Assembly: GCF_032854445.1 (NCBI RefSeq)
Contig: NC_088295.1
Location: forward strand, 82,566,644 to 82,630,643
Direction: 5' to 3'
Length of the DNA: 64,000 nt
Source: Liolophura sinensis
Lineage: Eukaryota; Mollusca; Polyplacophora; Chitonida; Chitonidae
Under the pieces are notes generated by a model, which did not search any database, had not been told where the DNA came from, and worked only from the letters and a program-made list of their open reading frames with translations. Position 1 is the first letter of the stretch; every line of letters starts with the position of its first letter. The position numbers and the translations under genes were made by a program. This document shows positions 48,366-60,067 of the stretch, piece by piece.

Positions 48366-50541
48366 CGCAAAACACTCGGTCATGAAGTTCTAGGATATCA
48401 TGATAACCAATCATGTAAGCAATTTTATCTAAAATACACGCATAACACTTCTTGTGCTGCAAAGAGCAACGCTTGACTCCTCTTCTGGTCGATTCGCATT
48501 TTCACTAAAAATACACTGAACCGTGTTAAAAGTTACGGATACTTGAAACAATCACTTATTATTTTTCTGACGAGTGGGCTTATTTAAGTTTTTCTTGACT
48601 TTAAAAACAGTTACATTCAATTGTCTGCACTTCTGAGAATAATTCCTGGCATATGGCGTTCTCGGGCTGTTAATGACCTCAAAGTGACGCCAAAGCCTTT
48701 GATGACTTTGATTCATTGCTCTACTTTATGTCAAACCAACAGCCGCCTGCAATACCTATAGGCATTGAGGGCTTTATTTCTCCAGACCCGGCTTTTGTGC
48801 CTGACGGGCGGTCCTTCTGGAAGCTGCATGATGTTTAATTAATTGGGCCCAATTCGCTTCCACAGACTCGCCACGTGTAACAGTAAGACGGGATTTTGTC
48901 AGACTTGAAGGTCCCGCAGGAGTGCTCTCTCCTCTGATTCACCAACAAAACAGTCGCAGTAATTTCCTCCTAGGTGCTGGTGAAGTTGGGTTAAGTGTCA
49001 GTTGCTTCTCCAGTAGGTAATAATAAGAGTAAAGCCAGTCACTTCAGTAAGCACGTGGGGTCCTTCGTGGACGGACTCCTGGATATGAACGACGCTGAAT
49101 ATGACAATTTACATTCAACATAGGGAATTACTGACGACATTCTGGACGGTGCCCACTGATTTGCTGCTTGTGTAAAAGGTTTAGTGTCAAGATTTACATG
49201 AAAGACAAAATGATGTCAACTTAATTTTTGGCAGCAAGATCTTCATTGTTCAGCTTAACTTTCCCGAGAGAGGGGACTGTAGAATGAGAATGTAAACTTT
49301 CGAGAATCTTAAGTCCGATTCAGGAAGGCGAGCGGTACATCCGGTGATCCCGTGAGCTGTTGCCTTCTTATCATGATTTTCATACATGGTAAAGTAATGA
49401 CTGTGCGAAAAGGTCTTTTATGATACATTTTCAGCATCTGGTTTTATTTTAAGAAAAAAAGTACAACAGTGCAGAATGTGTGTATTACATTTTTTGTTCC
49501 TTACTGTATGTTTTCAGTCTTTTACTAAGTACACACCTACTTAGAAATTAACACTGTCAGTCCTCCAACCAAATTGCCCAGGAAGATTTACTGACAAATT
49601 AAGTGTTTTTTGCTGAACCATTCTATCTGAAAGAGATTCACGTTGTTCGTTGTTTTCGTCTGTTAATGTTTCTTTATGCTAAGTGCATATATAATTCAGT
49701 CGCGTTCCGCAAAATATGATGTTGACGTTTTTTTTATTTCTTAGTGAACAAAAGGAAGCCATCACAACAGTTAAAAAAGCGTAAAAATCTGCAATGTTTT
49801 ATACTTGAGTTGATATTCTATGTGAATGATATCCAGCCTGTCTGTTGTCAAGAAGGGAAAGTAAGACACAGACATATTGTTAGAAGTCGTAATGTAGGTG
49901 GCTTCCCGTAAGGTAATTCATTCAAATGGTGAAAAATAACACCAGAACATCGTTCTTTCGAAGCCATATGTTATTTCGGAGGGCTAATGGGCCAATCCAA
50001 TTTGAACTATTTAATAGTAGGTCACGTCAGTTTGGATTAAGCGTGTAAATGATTCCATGACGGCGGTTGTGGAGATAATATGGATGTCCAAATGTCAATT
50101 CGTTTTGTGCTAATACTAACTGGCGTGTGTTTTATGTTTCTTGTCACATAGACCATAGGCTGTTGTATTTAGGGACTGGTATACTTAGTGGTAACTGTAG
50201 TTGTCTAGAAGGAGAGTGTCTGGATGAGATGATTCCTAAAGACATATTTGTTCTGTGTCCTTGCCGTAATGACAGTCACATTGGCCCACTGGATAGCCGC
50301 GTATGAACAAATAGGCTTCCTCATGTTGAGATGTTTTCTCTCTACTTAATATCCCACTGCAAAATAAATACGAACAAAATTATGACCAGATTTTCCAGAT
50401 TTTATTCCTTACGGCGTTTGGCGCAATCAATTCATGTTCAAGAATCTTATAATTTTAACAAAGAATACACACAAAACTGACTGACAATCAGGACAATACG
50501 AACATCGCAAACGTTTAGGTTGTCTTTATTTCCATTTACAG
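48366..50541. other. Gene-free stretch upstream of the neuropeptide gene
   Basis: No exon seen. 48.6-49.0 kb is less AT-rich than its surroundings and contains the perfect palindrome AATTGGGCCCAATT. It may hold regulatory DNA. Confidence 0.35.
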
Positions 50542-50561
50542 GTCTGTTGAAGTCATCAAAA

Positions 50562-51584
50562 ATGAACCACTCTACACTTTTCACAGCCATAATTTTGCTG
50601 AACCTCATCGCCATGGTCCGGTCTTCACCCATTTACGCTGAGGTATGTATTTATTTATTTACTTGATTAGTGTTTTACGCCGTACTCAAGAATATTTCAC
50701 TAATACTAGGTGACCAGTTGGAAGGAAAGCGCGCCTAGCCATCTGCAGGTTCTAAGGTATGCCGAGAGGCTTGGTTTAAACGCCATAGTGTTGATTTTGG
50801 TGAAGTCAGTGTCGCAGATTGGTTGTTCATTGGAATACATCAAACATTGAAGAGGGCGAAATCATTCCGATATTCTATTTTCGTATGCTGATCACTAACC
50901 TGTTAAAGAAATGTTCCAAACTGAGCAGTCAGTAAAATATGCGCAACTTTTTGATTTTATTTCATTGTTTTGGAGGTCTCCGAGGCCTATTAGTTAGCCT
51001 GCTAGCGCATCACAATGACCTAGGAACCTCTGAGCAACGCGATCTATGTGAGTTAAGTCTAGCTCATGGTAGCTTCCTCTCCGGTCGTATGTGGAAAGGT
51101 CAGCCCAATTTCCTCCTACCATATTGATGTCCACCGTCGTATAAGTGAAATATTCTGGAGTAAAATGTAAATCTCCAATCACATCAATAAATATTCTTTT
51201 CCGATAAACAACACAAGCTCAAAGTGTGATATGTTGGTACATGTACACGTTTAAGCGTATGCGTACTTATTTATCTCGTCTATAGGTGTTCCGTCTTCTT
51301 TTCAGAGAGAAGAGGAGGTATTACCAGAGTTTGTTCCTCATGGTTTCGAAGATTTAATGCTCAGGCGGCCGGGAGGTGCAAAACGGAACTTTCCGGGAAA
51401 CATATTCCATGGTGTTAGAGGAAAGCGGCCGTACAAAACCACATTTAGCTCCTTACATCAGAATGAACTTTTGAAAACGATGAACAAATTCAACAGACAA
51501 TTAGCGTTGGCGATTTTAGAAGCTAGACAACAACGGAAAGGATACAACAGTGACCAGCATTTAAATGACGACGAATTTCAATGA
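50562..51584 (+). CDS. Neuropeptide precursor, tachykinin-related (FxGxR-amide) type
   Basis: A signal-peptide exon (50562-50642, starting MNHSTLFTAI; an upstream acceptor TTTCCATTTACAG implies a 5' UTR intron) ends at a strong donor GAG|GTATGT. The second exon (acceptor TCTTCTTTTCAG at 51307, stop 51582-51584) encodes an acidic spacer, an RR site, GGA-KR, then NFPGNIFHGVR-GKR: an 11-residue peptide with C-terminal FHGVR and an amidation/cleavage site. FxGxR-amide is the protostome tachykinin-related signature. A helical C-terminal region with LLKTMNKFNRQLALAILEAR and RK follows. Only one FxGxR copy is present. Exon 1 ends in phase 0 but the neuropeptide frame needs two carried-over bases at 51308, so a small exon of 3n+2 bases, an alternative donor (for example before GTCTTC near 50621) or a sequence error must be assumed. 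The intron holds two SINE-1 copies. An ELH/CRF-like reading of the C-terminal helix was considered but fits less well. Confidence 0.6.
50645..50770 (-). repeat. SINE-1 fragment in the neuropeptide intron
   Basis: GTTTTACGCCGTACTCAAG then AATATTTCACTAATAC, truncated within the body. It begins three bases after the splice donor. Confidence 0.8.
50970..51190 (+). repeat. SINE-1 in the neuropeptide intron
   Basis: GGTCTCCGAGGCCTATTAG head, GACCTAGGAACCTCTGAGC, GTGAGTTAAGTCTAGCTC, GCTTCCTCTCCGGTCG, TCGTATAAGTGAAATATTC and an AATAAATA tail. Confidence 0.85.
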
Positions 51585-52246
51585 GTGAGATACACATTCT
51601 GGAAAACCATCTGACCTATTATAACCAATTCGTCATCGATTGCTGTAACCTGGAGGGTTGTTGTGGAAGTTATTATTTTTGTTGGGGCATCTAGGGAGTT
51701 GAAATCATGCTCACTGGAGTATAAAGTATGAAAGGGTCAATATCATTTATATGTTCCGTGCGTGTCGCCTATCATTTAGTTTGAACAGCACTCACAAACC
51801 ACGTGGCATCCCATGGAAACTATCCCTCATAGCACTCTCAAAATACGTGACTTCCAACATTCCATCTCTGTCTCAACCTTAAGTTACGTCTTCATTCTGT
51901 CTTTAAGCGGTTATGTGTTATCATTAAGTATGACCCATGCGATGGACATACAGATTAGCCCTGTAGCAAAAGTTTTGCCTTGCATTAACTTTGTGTGTCC
52001 ATGGATGTGCAGTAATGAATTTCTAATCTAAAGTGTTCTTTATCGCTACGTTTCATTGCTTGCTAAAGGACAAGTTTTGATCAGTGTCTCGCAGACATTT
52101 TTTGAATTGTTGGCAAGAGATTTTCTCTGAAAAAATGGGCATCCTCTGTTCGACAAAAGCAATTCTTAAGATGGATATTAAACTGTCAGACCTAGGTAAC
52201 TCTTTGACTGAGATTGTTTTCTTTACCTTCACTAATTGTTCGTGTA

Positions 52247-52252
52247 AATAAA
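52247..52252 (+). promoter_or_regulatory. Likely poly(A) signal of the neuropeptide gene
   Basis: AATAAA about 660 bases past the stop codon at 51584, followed by T/G-rich sequence. Confidence 0.4.
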
Positions 52253-52350
52253 ATGTTGTTTAACTTTGTATAGCCAATGGTTTCATTTTCTTGTTAAATC
52301 ATGTTAACCGGCAAGTTTATCGATCTACAGAGGGAGAATTCTGGATCAAC

Positions 52351-52521
52351 TGACTCAAAAATCTAAGTTGAGGTAATTCAACTCCCCACTCTCATATAGC
52401 CTGATTACCCGAGTCATGACAAACTACACTGAATTTTCCGACTAACAACAGGTTTGGCGACTTCTGAATCAACAATGTAACAATGTATTTCATGACTCAG
52501 CTGACCTCGTCATATGACTCA
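52351..52521. promoter_or_regulatory. Cluster of TGACTCA (AP-1-type) motifs
   Basis: TGACTCA occurs three times within about 170 bases (near 52351, 52495 and 52514), with nearby ACTCAG and GAGTCA half-matches. Function unknown. Confidence 0.3.
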
Positions 52522-54244
52522 GTTTTCTGAGTGCAATTGGCTCAGTTGTATAACTCAGATTACTGAGACAGTTGACAGTTGACTTTTTCTCCGTGCACAG
52601 ACTGCCAAAGCTCATCTCAACATTTTCCCTTTAAACATTTCCGCATGTAAGCGGAGCTGCGTTTATAAATATGTTGTATATATCTTTCCCTCCGTCATGT
52701 TAAAAATTATTGGAACATCTACCGAACTCGTGTGTTGTTTATTTTTACCTGGGACTGGCAAACCTTATTTTACCATAGGTAACATTAATAAGACAACAGC
52801 CCTTTGTTTTCGCATCGAACTTGTTTTCATACAGCTTTATACAGTTGTAAAGAAAATAAACGCCGATTCACTGGCTTGTATGTGATTCTGATGGCTTTTT
52901 CTGTGTTGTAAAGACAGAATTTATAATCAATTTTTAACGATGTGGATTAATCATGGAGATAATTTAGTGAATTGTTTAGTCATGAAACCACAAATACTAG
53001 AAATTTGATGTTTGTTCACGTCTGGAAATTAATATTTCATAACTTTCATCTGATGAGCGTGTTTTGTGTAAACTAACTCTATCACTGTTATTCCCCCACG
53101 GTTGTGTGTCTGGTTTGCATTTAGAACCACATCTATTTCCTTCTGTCTTGTTCGTACTTGCATTTAGGGCGTATCTTTTTTCGACTTTGCGTATGTAATT
53201 AAAGATTCAATTGTAAAAAATACTTTCGCGAAAAAAAAACAAGCAAAAAAAACAAACAAACAAACAAAAAAAAAACACTTTGGAAATTCACAACTAAGGC
53301 ACGCAGTCATTTCCTGGCTACAACGACTAACATGAATGACTTCGTGGTTCAAAATATAGGTGAACTCATCCCATGGCAGGCATGTTCCCTGGCTGACTTC
53401 TTTCATCTGATTCAAATAAACTTGTATGTGCAGTTCATTCGGGAAAATGGCAGGTGAATAATGATTTATGACTTATATATGACCGAGGACATATGTCCAT
53501 GTGTAATGTGGGCATATATCACCGATCTCACGGGAAGACCTTCAATTATTCCGTTTGCACTGTAGATTTGTAATCAATCACAATATTAATTTATAGTGAG
53601 CATGTAACTCTGTAAGGTACATGAATCTGTCTTGTTGCTTGATCTGCGCGAGTTTTAAAATTTGTGGAGAACTGACTGTGCGAGTCAGCTTAGGGTTAAT
53701 ACCTCCTATTCCATGCTCAAAAGTCTTTGCCACATAGATTGATTACGAGTTGATCAATATTCACCTGAGTTACTCGTGTTAAGTAATAGACGCAAGACAT
53801 ATCCAGTAATTAATGAGGCCAACTTGGTGGAAAACAGCGCGTCTTCTCAAGCCCACCAAAAAAGAAGCGGACAAAATTAACAGTGGAACCGGCGATGCCG
53901 GCATATGCGGTATACTGAGAAGTGAACCTTCTACGGTGACAATGGGCTTAGACACGAGCACAAATCAATATACGTTTTGAGACATTCGTTTTCTGGAGCG
54001 TTTTATGTCTTTCTGCATGGATGAAATGGACGGAGCACTATAATTTGACTTATTGCCTGCAAGCATGTATATCGCCTAAGGATAAGTGTTTGGGGTTAAG
54101 AAGGTATTGGAAGAAATAGATACAAAGAATCAAATTGTCAAAACAGTAAAATGCTGTCAGCAATTTCCGAGCGAAAACTGAGCACTCAAGAAAATGAATG
54201 AAGACTTTTTTTATAATTATATTTATGCTTGGGAAATGCATAGC
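52522..54244. other. Gene-free stretch
   Basis: A low-complexity A-rich block at about 53228-53275 (CAAA units) is the only structure seen. Confidence 0.4.
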
Positions 54245-54593
54245 CCCTGTACATGACGCTATATCCACTTTCACCCTGTACATGACGCTATATCCACTTT
54301 CACCATGTACATGACGCTATATCCACTTTCACCATGTACATGACGCTATATCCACTTTCACCGTGTACATGACGCTGTATCCACTTTCACCTTGTACATG
54401 ACGCTGTATTCACTTTCACCCTGTACATGACGCTATATCCACTTTCACCCTGTACATGACGCTATATCCACTTTCACCATGTACATGACGCTATATCCAC
54501 TTTCACCATGTACATGACGCTATATCCACTTTCACCATGTACATGATGCTATATCCACCTTCACCTTGTACATCACGCTGTATTCACTTTCAC
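54245..54593 (+). repeat. Minisatellite, 29 bp unit, 12 copies
   Basis: Unit TGTACATGACGCTATATCCA followed by CTTTCACCC. Copies differ at a few sites (first base of the CCTG/CATG junction, TATA versus TGTA, CCAC versus TCAC), with variants shared between non-adjacent copies. No 29-base frame gives a plausible protein. Confidence 0.95.
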
Positions 54594-55142
54594 TGCAGAC
54601 ACTGGGTTTAGGCAACTAAAGCTCATACTTCAACCCAAAAGTTTTCCCTTTTGCCCCAAACCAAAGGTTTTCATTTTCTCTATTAAGAACAGTCCGCTTA
54701 AGCTGATGGCAAATCACATAAATGTATTGATGTGCGTGCTGATTGTCACGCAAACCGAACACAGCCAGTGGCTAAGGCAATGTTAAATATCTATCAAGGG
54801 CGATGTTATCATGTCGTATATTTGCGAAATATCGCCGAATTAATTCATTACCTGTTGGGCAAACATGCTGTCATAAGCATCTTACTAGTCGTATACAAAC
54901 TATCCCTAGGGTTCTGTACACACACCACCCTTGGTCGTTGTGTATAGAGATATTAAGAGTTGCTTTCTGTGCCTTTTGTCTTCTTGTCCACGCCCAGGCA
55001 ATGCTGACACAACGCCTAACTGAATACTAATTCCACGACGATCACTCTCACGATCACCTGACTGACATATATCTTTCGTATAGCTGTACCCAAACCACAA
55101 AGAATAAGAGAACTCAAGTTTTTCACAAAATATCACATTTGT
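54594..55142. other. Spacer between two minisatellites
   Basis: No exon or repeat recognised. Confidence 0.4.
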
Positions 55143-55590
55143 AGATGATCTTGCTGTTTTATGAAATAGGATATCTCCAGACTATCTTGAACTTTTATGA
55201 AATATGATATCTCCAGATAACCTTGATGTTTTATGAAATAGGATATCCCCAGACTACCTTGATGACTTCTCCTGATGAATTTGGTTCTTTAGAAAATAGG
55301 GCGCCTCCAGATAACATTGATGTTTTACGACACAGAATTTCTCTAGATGACCGCCAATTAGTGTTTTATGAAATAACTCAATTCCAGATGATCATAAGGT
55401 TTTGTATACCAGCACATCTGCATATGACCTTGGTATTTTATGAATCAGCACACCTTGAGATGATCCTAGTGTTTTATGAAATCATGTATCTCCAGATGAT
55501 CTTAGTGTTTTATGAATTAGCACATATGATGATCCTAATGATTTATAAAATCGTGTCTCCAGATGACCTTGGTCATTTATTAAAAAAGGA
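55143..55590 (+). repeat. Degenerate satellite, about 36-39 bp unit, about 12 copies
   Basis: Unit: GATGATCTTGATGTTTTATG, then AAATAGGATATCTCCA, with strong drift. Part of it is read by a 156-codon frame whose translation is a 12-13-residue repeat (LVFYEIxxLQMI), an outcome of unit length and not evidence of a gene. Confidence 0.8.
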
Positions 55591-57317
55591 CATCCACAGA
55601 TTGGCTGCGTTGAGTTTGCAGCCTAATCTACACTGCGTCTTGGTGTCGTGCTCACCTGACAATTTGATCTGTACATCGATATCCAAGAGTTAAATCGGAG
55701 AAGTTCAATCTGTAGACCTAGAAGTTATCGATGTCATTTTTTCTGGAAGAAAATAGATTATCGCAAAAAGAATGAGTATGAGAATAATTGTCAGCCTGAG
55801 CAAAACCGATTAAAGCAGAAAGGCAAATATGTTCCGTTTAGAGCAGTGTAACAATAACAAGAAACGGTTGTAGTTTTGAAACTCTTCAGTAACTCAATAG
55901 AAAAAAAATATTGATTTATTTTATGGACGTTTAACTCCTTAGACAAGAATACATGACATATGTTTGAATTGAACGGGCATGCGGTGGAACTGCAAAATGG
56001 TGTTTATGGTTTGAACACCTAGAAGGGTAATGAAGAGTAAGATTCAAGTTTTTGTTTGTTTTCTGATGTTTGAAGCTAATTTCCGACTGTTCCCATAGCA
56101 ACAGACCACTGGCTCAGCACAGAAAAAATAGTCCAGAATTGTTATTTTTTATTCTGTTTACGTTTTCTGAGATTTATTGACTTAACAGTCGAGCTGTATT
56201 TCCATGCTTGTACCAAGGAACTGTAATAACTCGCTACACTGCATTACATCTCCTTCATCCCTTAACATTATTGGCATCCTCACCAGAATTCCAGGAATTC
56301 CAAATGAGCATCATCATGACAAACATCTGAGATGAAAGATACGAGATCAGTAAAAAGTCAGTGACTTTTTTTGGCAATTTAAGGTATTTAGAAATATACC
56401 CCTAAGCACTAAAATCGGTTATTTATATGTGTTCGGGCGCTTTAATTAAACTTTGTGCATACAGCTCCTGCATCCAGTTTGCAGATTATAAAAAAGTAGG
56501 TCATTAAGGTTTGTTCTAGTTAGTATTCGTCCTTGTCTGTAAGATGTCTTGATGCCATATTGGACTTGAGGGCAGGTGAGTTAAAGAGCAATTACTGTAC
56601 AGAATTAACAACAAAGGGTTTGCTGTCTATGTCTACAGGAGTCGAACCAGGTGCCACTCGTGCTGTGGCTTTGATGTTGGGCAGCACCTGACTGTTAAGT
56701 AGAGCATCCACCCATATATAAACCCGGAAGATGAGACCTTAAGATGCCATCCTGGCCTACCTTTTCTGGACACTGTGTACGTCTATTTCACTTGATCATG
56801 GCTTTATCTGTATTCTCTGAAAACGAATAAACGTATATTTAGAACTGCGAATACTTAGAATATTATATATTGATAACTTTATGAAGCGGTTAGAAGATTC
56901 AGACAACATACTGCTTTGTAACAGCCATCATGTGTGCTGAGTTGGATCGATATCGTCAATTCACCCCAGCCTCAAGCTGTGTACATTTTACTTTAGCATG
57001 CATCAGTAAATTAAGTTAAGCCGCATTCGCATGGTTTGATTTGTCGTTTCAACTGGCCAAATTCGGCTAGTCGAACGAAAATAGAACACGCTATTTCATA
57101 ATTCCTGTTAACGGTGGATTCCTAACAAAATGCATAAAATAACGTTTGTCTTTCTTTCCTTCGACTTGTCGAATTCCATGTGGCACTGCGACATCGAACG
57201 GCGTGAAGACGGCTTTACACAGAGAATGGCTACAGATAGTGATACAATAGGTGTAAACAGTAAAATGTCGAACTTCCGTACCCAGAATACCAGATTTGTT
57301 AGGGACTTTGATCTTAC
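55591..57317. other. Gene-free stretch
   Basis: No exon recognised. A possible tRNA-like SINE remnant lies near 56.63-56.72 kb (GAGTCGAACCAGGTGCC and AAGTAGAGCATCCACCC). Confidence 0.35.
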
Positions 57318-57530
57318 AATTTATTTATTTGTTTGATTTTTGGTTTTACGCCGTATACAAGAACATTTTACTTAAACGACGGCGGTCAGAATTATGGTGG
57401 AAGGAAACCGGACAAAGCCCGGGGGAAATCCACGATCATACGAAGGTTGCTGCAAACCTTCTGATGTACGGATGGAAAGGAAGCCAGGATAAGCTTCACT
57501 TGTGTTCACAGCGACAACATTGGTGGGATT
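57318..57530 (-). repeat. SINE-1, nearly full length
   Basis: TTATTTATTTGTTTG tail, TTTTACGCCGTATACAAG, AACGACGGCGGTCAGAATTA, GGGGGAAATCCACGATC and CTCACTTGTGT-type head region ending before the A box. Confidence 0.85.
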
Positions 57531-57724
57531 GATCTTACAAAAAAGAATTACATGTATACTATGAGGTAATTTCACTTTTTGCATTTGAACACCCCATGCC
57601 ACAAGCACCACTGAGTTAAAATCTAAAGTAGAAATGTTTGCGCGATGTTTTAAATTGCCGCAAGCGTTTTATTGTTTTCTCTCATTTAAATTACTCCTTG
57701 ACCACAATTCTGTTTTTGTTTTAG

Positions 57725-57855
57725 GAAATATCCCTCTTGCAATCATACCTTCGTCAAAATTAATCCTACTGGAAGAATTCGGTAGAATTGTAACCACGAA
57801 CGACCATAACACGAACGAAAATCAGCTGGGTCTTGGTCATTCTAGAAATAAATGA
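57725..57855 (+). CDS. Possible orphan terminal exon, 43 codons
   Basis: A strong acceptor (CTGTTTTTGTTTTAG) precedes a phase-1 open segment ending in TGA. It reads NIPLAIIPSSKLILLEEFGR and ends LGLGHSRNK; an AATAAA overlaps its last codons. No family recognised, and no upstream exon of matching phase identified. Confidence 0.2.
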
Positions 57856-58714
57856 CAAGCGGTTTTGTTACATTTCAATAACATATCAGCCGTTCATAAT
57901 TTCCGTACATAATTTGGTTGAAAAAAACTATATTGCATTTGGTTGTTTGCGTTCATTAATCTAACGCCCGGAATGGATGGAGAGTCTTGCCCTTCCTTAA
58001 AGCCATGGCTTGATATTCGTTATGTCAGAGAGACGATATTCGTCTTATAGCCACATAATGTACGTTTCCTTGTTCACTGTGCACATATATGATGTACATA
58101 TATATATATAGGTCTATCTGTTCTCTTTGAGTTGACGGACATTAACCATCTCTGCCTTACTGCATGCCGTTGTTGCAAGTACATGCAACCTGAAAACTTT
58201 TATAGAAGCCTGTTGCTTGTAAATGGCCGATACAGGCTCTAAATACTTACCATTGATCAAAGTAATGTACGGTTTATATTTGGAATTTGGTTACATGATG
58301 ACCTGCCACATACTCCCAATGCTATCGTCAGAAGCTGGCGTTTAGATCGCCCAGGTGCTTGATCGTTGGCATACAGATCATTTATTTAATCATACCATAT
58401 GTTTCCAAGGGAACATGCCACCTTGCCTTTTCAATTAGTCTAGAACGAAACGCTACAAGCGTCACCTTGTAAAATATAGCATGATTTTTGTGTACTGGAA
58501 GATCAAGTCTATCATGCAGTAAACTTAACTGTTGACGCATACTTGGACGTGTCCTCAGGTCGCAGTGTATGCGTAAAATCAAGCCTGTGCGGTCGGAATC
58601 TATATTTTTTGTTTGGTTGTGTGCAATACAGGTGTGTGCACTCTTTAGTACCATCGAACTGCATACGTTTTAACTAGGAATACGGTCATAATAAGAAAAA
58701 CTATATCATAAACA
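57856..58714. other. Gene-free stretch
   Basis: No exon recognised. Confidence 0.4.
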
Positions 58715-59020
58715 GTAAAACTGGACCAGCGACAACAGTGCAATAGTCGTCAAATGATGAAAAAGAAGGATCAAAATTTGGTGAAGTACGGTCTCCTGTC
58801 AATTTAAGTCAGGGTTGTATTCTAGATGCTCATGAAAATGATAAAAGAGCAACAATTTCAAGCTCCCTAGCACAAAATAAGCACAGAGGTTCATTGCAAT
58901 TTATCAGAGGTCATTGGTCTAGAACTGCTAAAAATGTGTGATGACATCTCATTTAACATATAATAACATTAAAACAATGCAAAGGGACCAGGCCTCCGGG
59001 ATGCTTAGTCAAATAACAGG
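58715..59020 (+). repeat. Dispersed repeat R3, longest copy
   Basis: Contains both the 5' blocks seen at 24.7 kb and the 3' blocks (GACCAGGCCTCCGGGATGC and TTAGTCAAAT) seen at 24.4 and 27.4 kb. About 300 bases, non-coding. Confidence 0.5.
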
Positions 59021-59088
59021 ATGGTGGATTTATGAACGAATTCCTGAAAGTAATAACATTGGTTTTATTATTTTTTTTTGTACACATG

Positions 59089-59190
59089 GGCCTCTGTGAC
59101 CGAGGTGATAAGCATGCCAGAGCAGCGCAATGGGGTCGCTGTGATTTCAAGTCCTGCTCATACTGGCTTCCTCTCCGGCCGTAAGTGCGT
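59089..59190 (+). repeat. SINE-1 head fragment
   Basis: GGCCTCTGTGACCGAGGTG, GGTCGCTGTGATTTCAAGTC, ACTGGCTTCCTCTCCGGCC. Ends abruptly after the tRNA-like part. Confidence 0.8.
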
Positions 59191-59199
59191 AGACCTGTC

Positions 59200-59515
59200 C
59201 ACAGGTATGGAGACAAAGCCACAAAATGCAGACTAAATGTTAAATCAACATAGGATTTTGACACAGGAGAATAAAACAGCAGGATAACATAACAGCCAGA
59301 CATCATCTGAACAATATTCTATAATAGTTTTAAAGCCTTGGGTACGGTGTGAATATAACAGGTACATACAGGTATGGTGATAGTGACAAAACGTAAACGA
59401 AATACTTAATCAGCTTACAATGTAAATACAGGAAACTAGAACAGCATTCGTGTTGCAACAGTCAAACATTGTCGGAACAGTATTAATTCTTTAGTGCTTT
59501 AAAGTCATGCTTAAA
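59200..59515 (+). repeat. Diverged tandem duplication, two units of about 145-160 bp
   Basis: ACAGGTATGGAGAC/ACAGGTATGGTGAT, GTTAAATCA/CTTAATCAG, ACAGGAGAATAAAACAGC/ACAGGAAACTAGAACAGC, GAACAATATTC/GAACAGTATTAATTC and TTTAAAG occur in the same order in both halves. Confidence 0.6.
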
Positions 59516-59927
59516 AGATGGCTTATAAAGCCAAACAGCCATTGTTTCCTTGAACAACATTCAACCATTTCAACTGAGTACCATCGGCGTGCTCTTTGTT
59601 TGTTGTTCTCATTCAATGTTGCCTGTATCCAGAGAACGTTTCTGTATCTTGTATACGTTTCTTGAACAACACACATCGTGTAAATACATGCCAGCGATTA
59701 TTTAGGTACAGCGACTAAAATCGGCTCAGCAGGAAATTTGTTTTATGAAAATATGATGACATTTGTCTGTAAAAATAATAACCAAAGTGTGGGACATAAC
59801 TGTTTTCTAACCATTCCTGGAGTTTTAGGGAGGAAATAGCTTCCGAGGAAATGCCCAATACTAATTCCAAAAGTGAGTGAAATGCCTTGTTGAATTATTG
59901 AATCAACTAACATTGTACACTGTTACC

Positions 59928-60067
59928 CACGACCTTCCGCAGGTTGCAGCAGGCCTTCCCACGTACGACCGGAGAGGAAGCCAGCATGAGCTGAACTTGA
60001 ACTCACAGCGACCGCATTGGTGAGAGGCTCCTGGGTCATTACGCTACGCTAGCGCGCTAACCAACTG
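59928..60067 (-). repeat. SINE-1 head fragment
   Basis: CGACCTTCCGCAGGTTGC, GGAGAGGAAGCCAGCATGAG, TTGAACTCACAGCGACCG and TAGCGCGCTAACCAACTGA, the tRNA-like half in reverse. Confidence 0.85.

Noticed and set aside
51357-51584. Egg-laying hormone or CRF-type identity for the C-terminal helix of the neuropeptide precursor
   Set aside because: The helix lacks the GKR/GRR amidation site expected at its end, whereas the FHGVR-GKR segment gives a specific tachykinin-type match.
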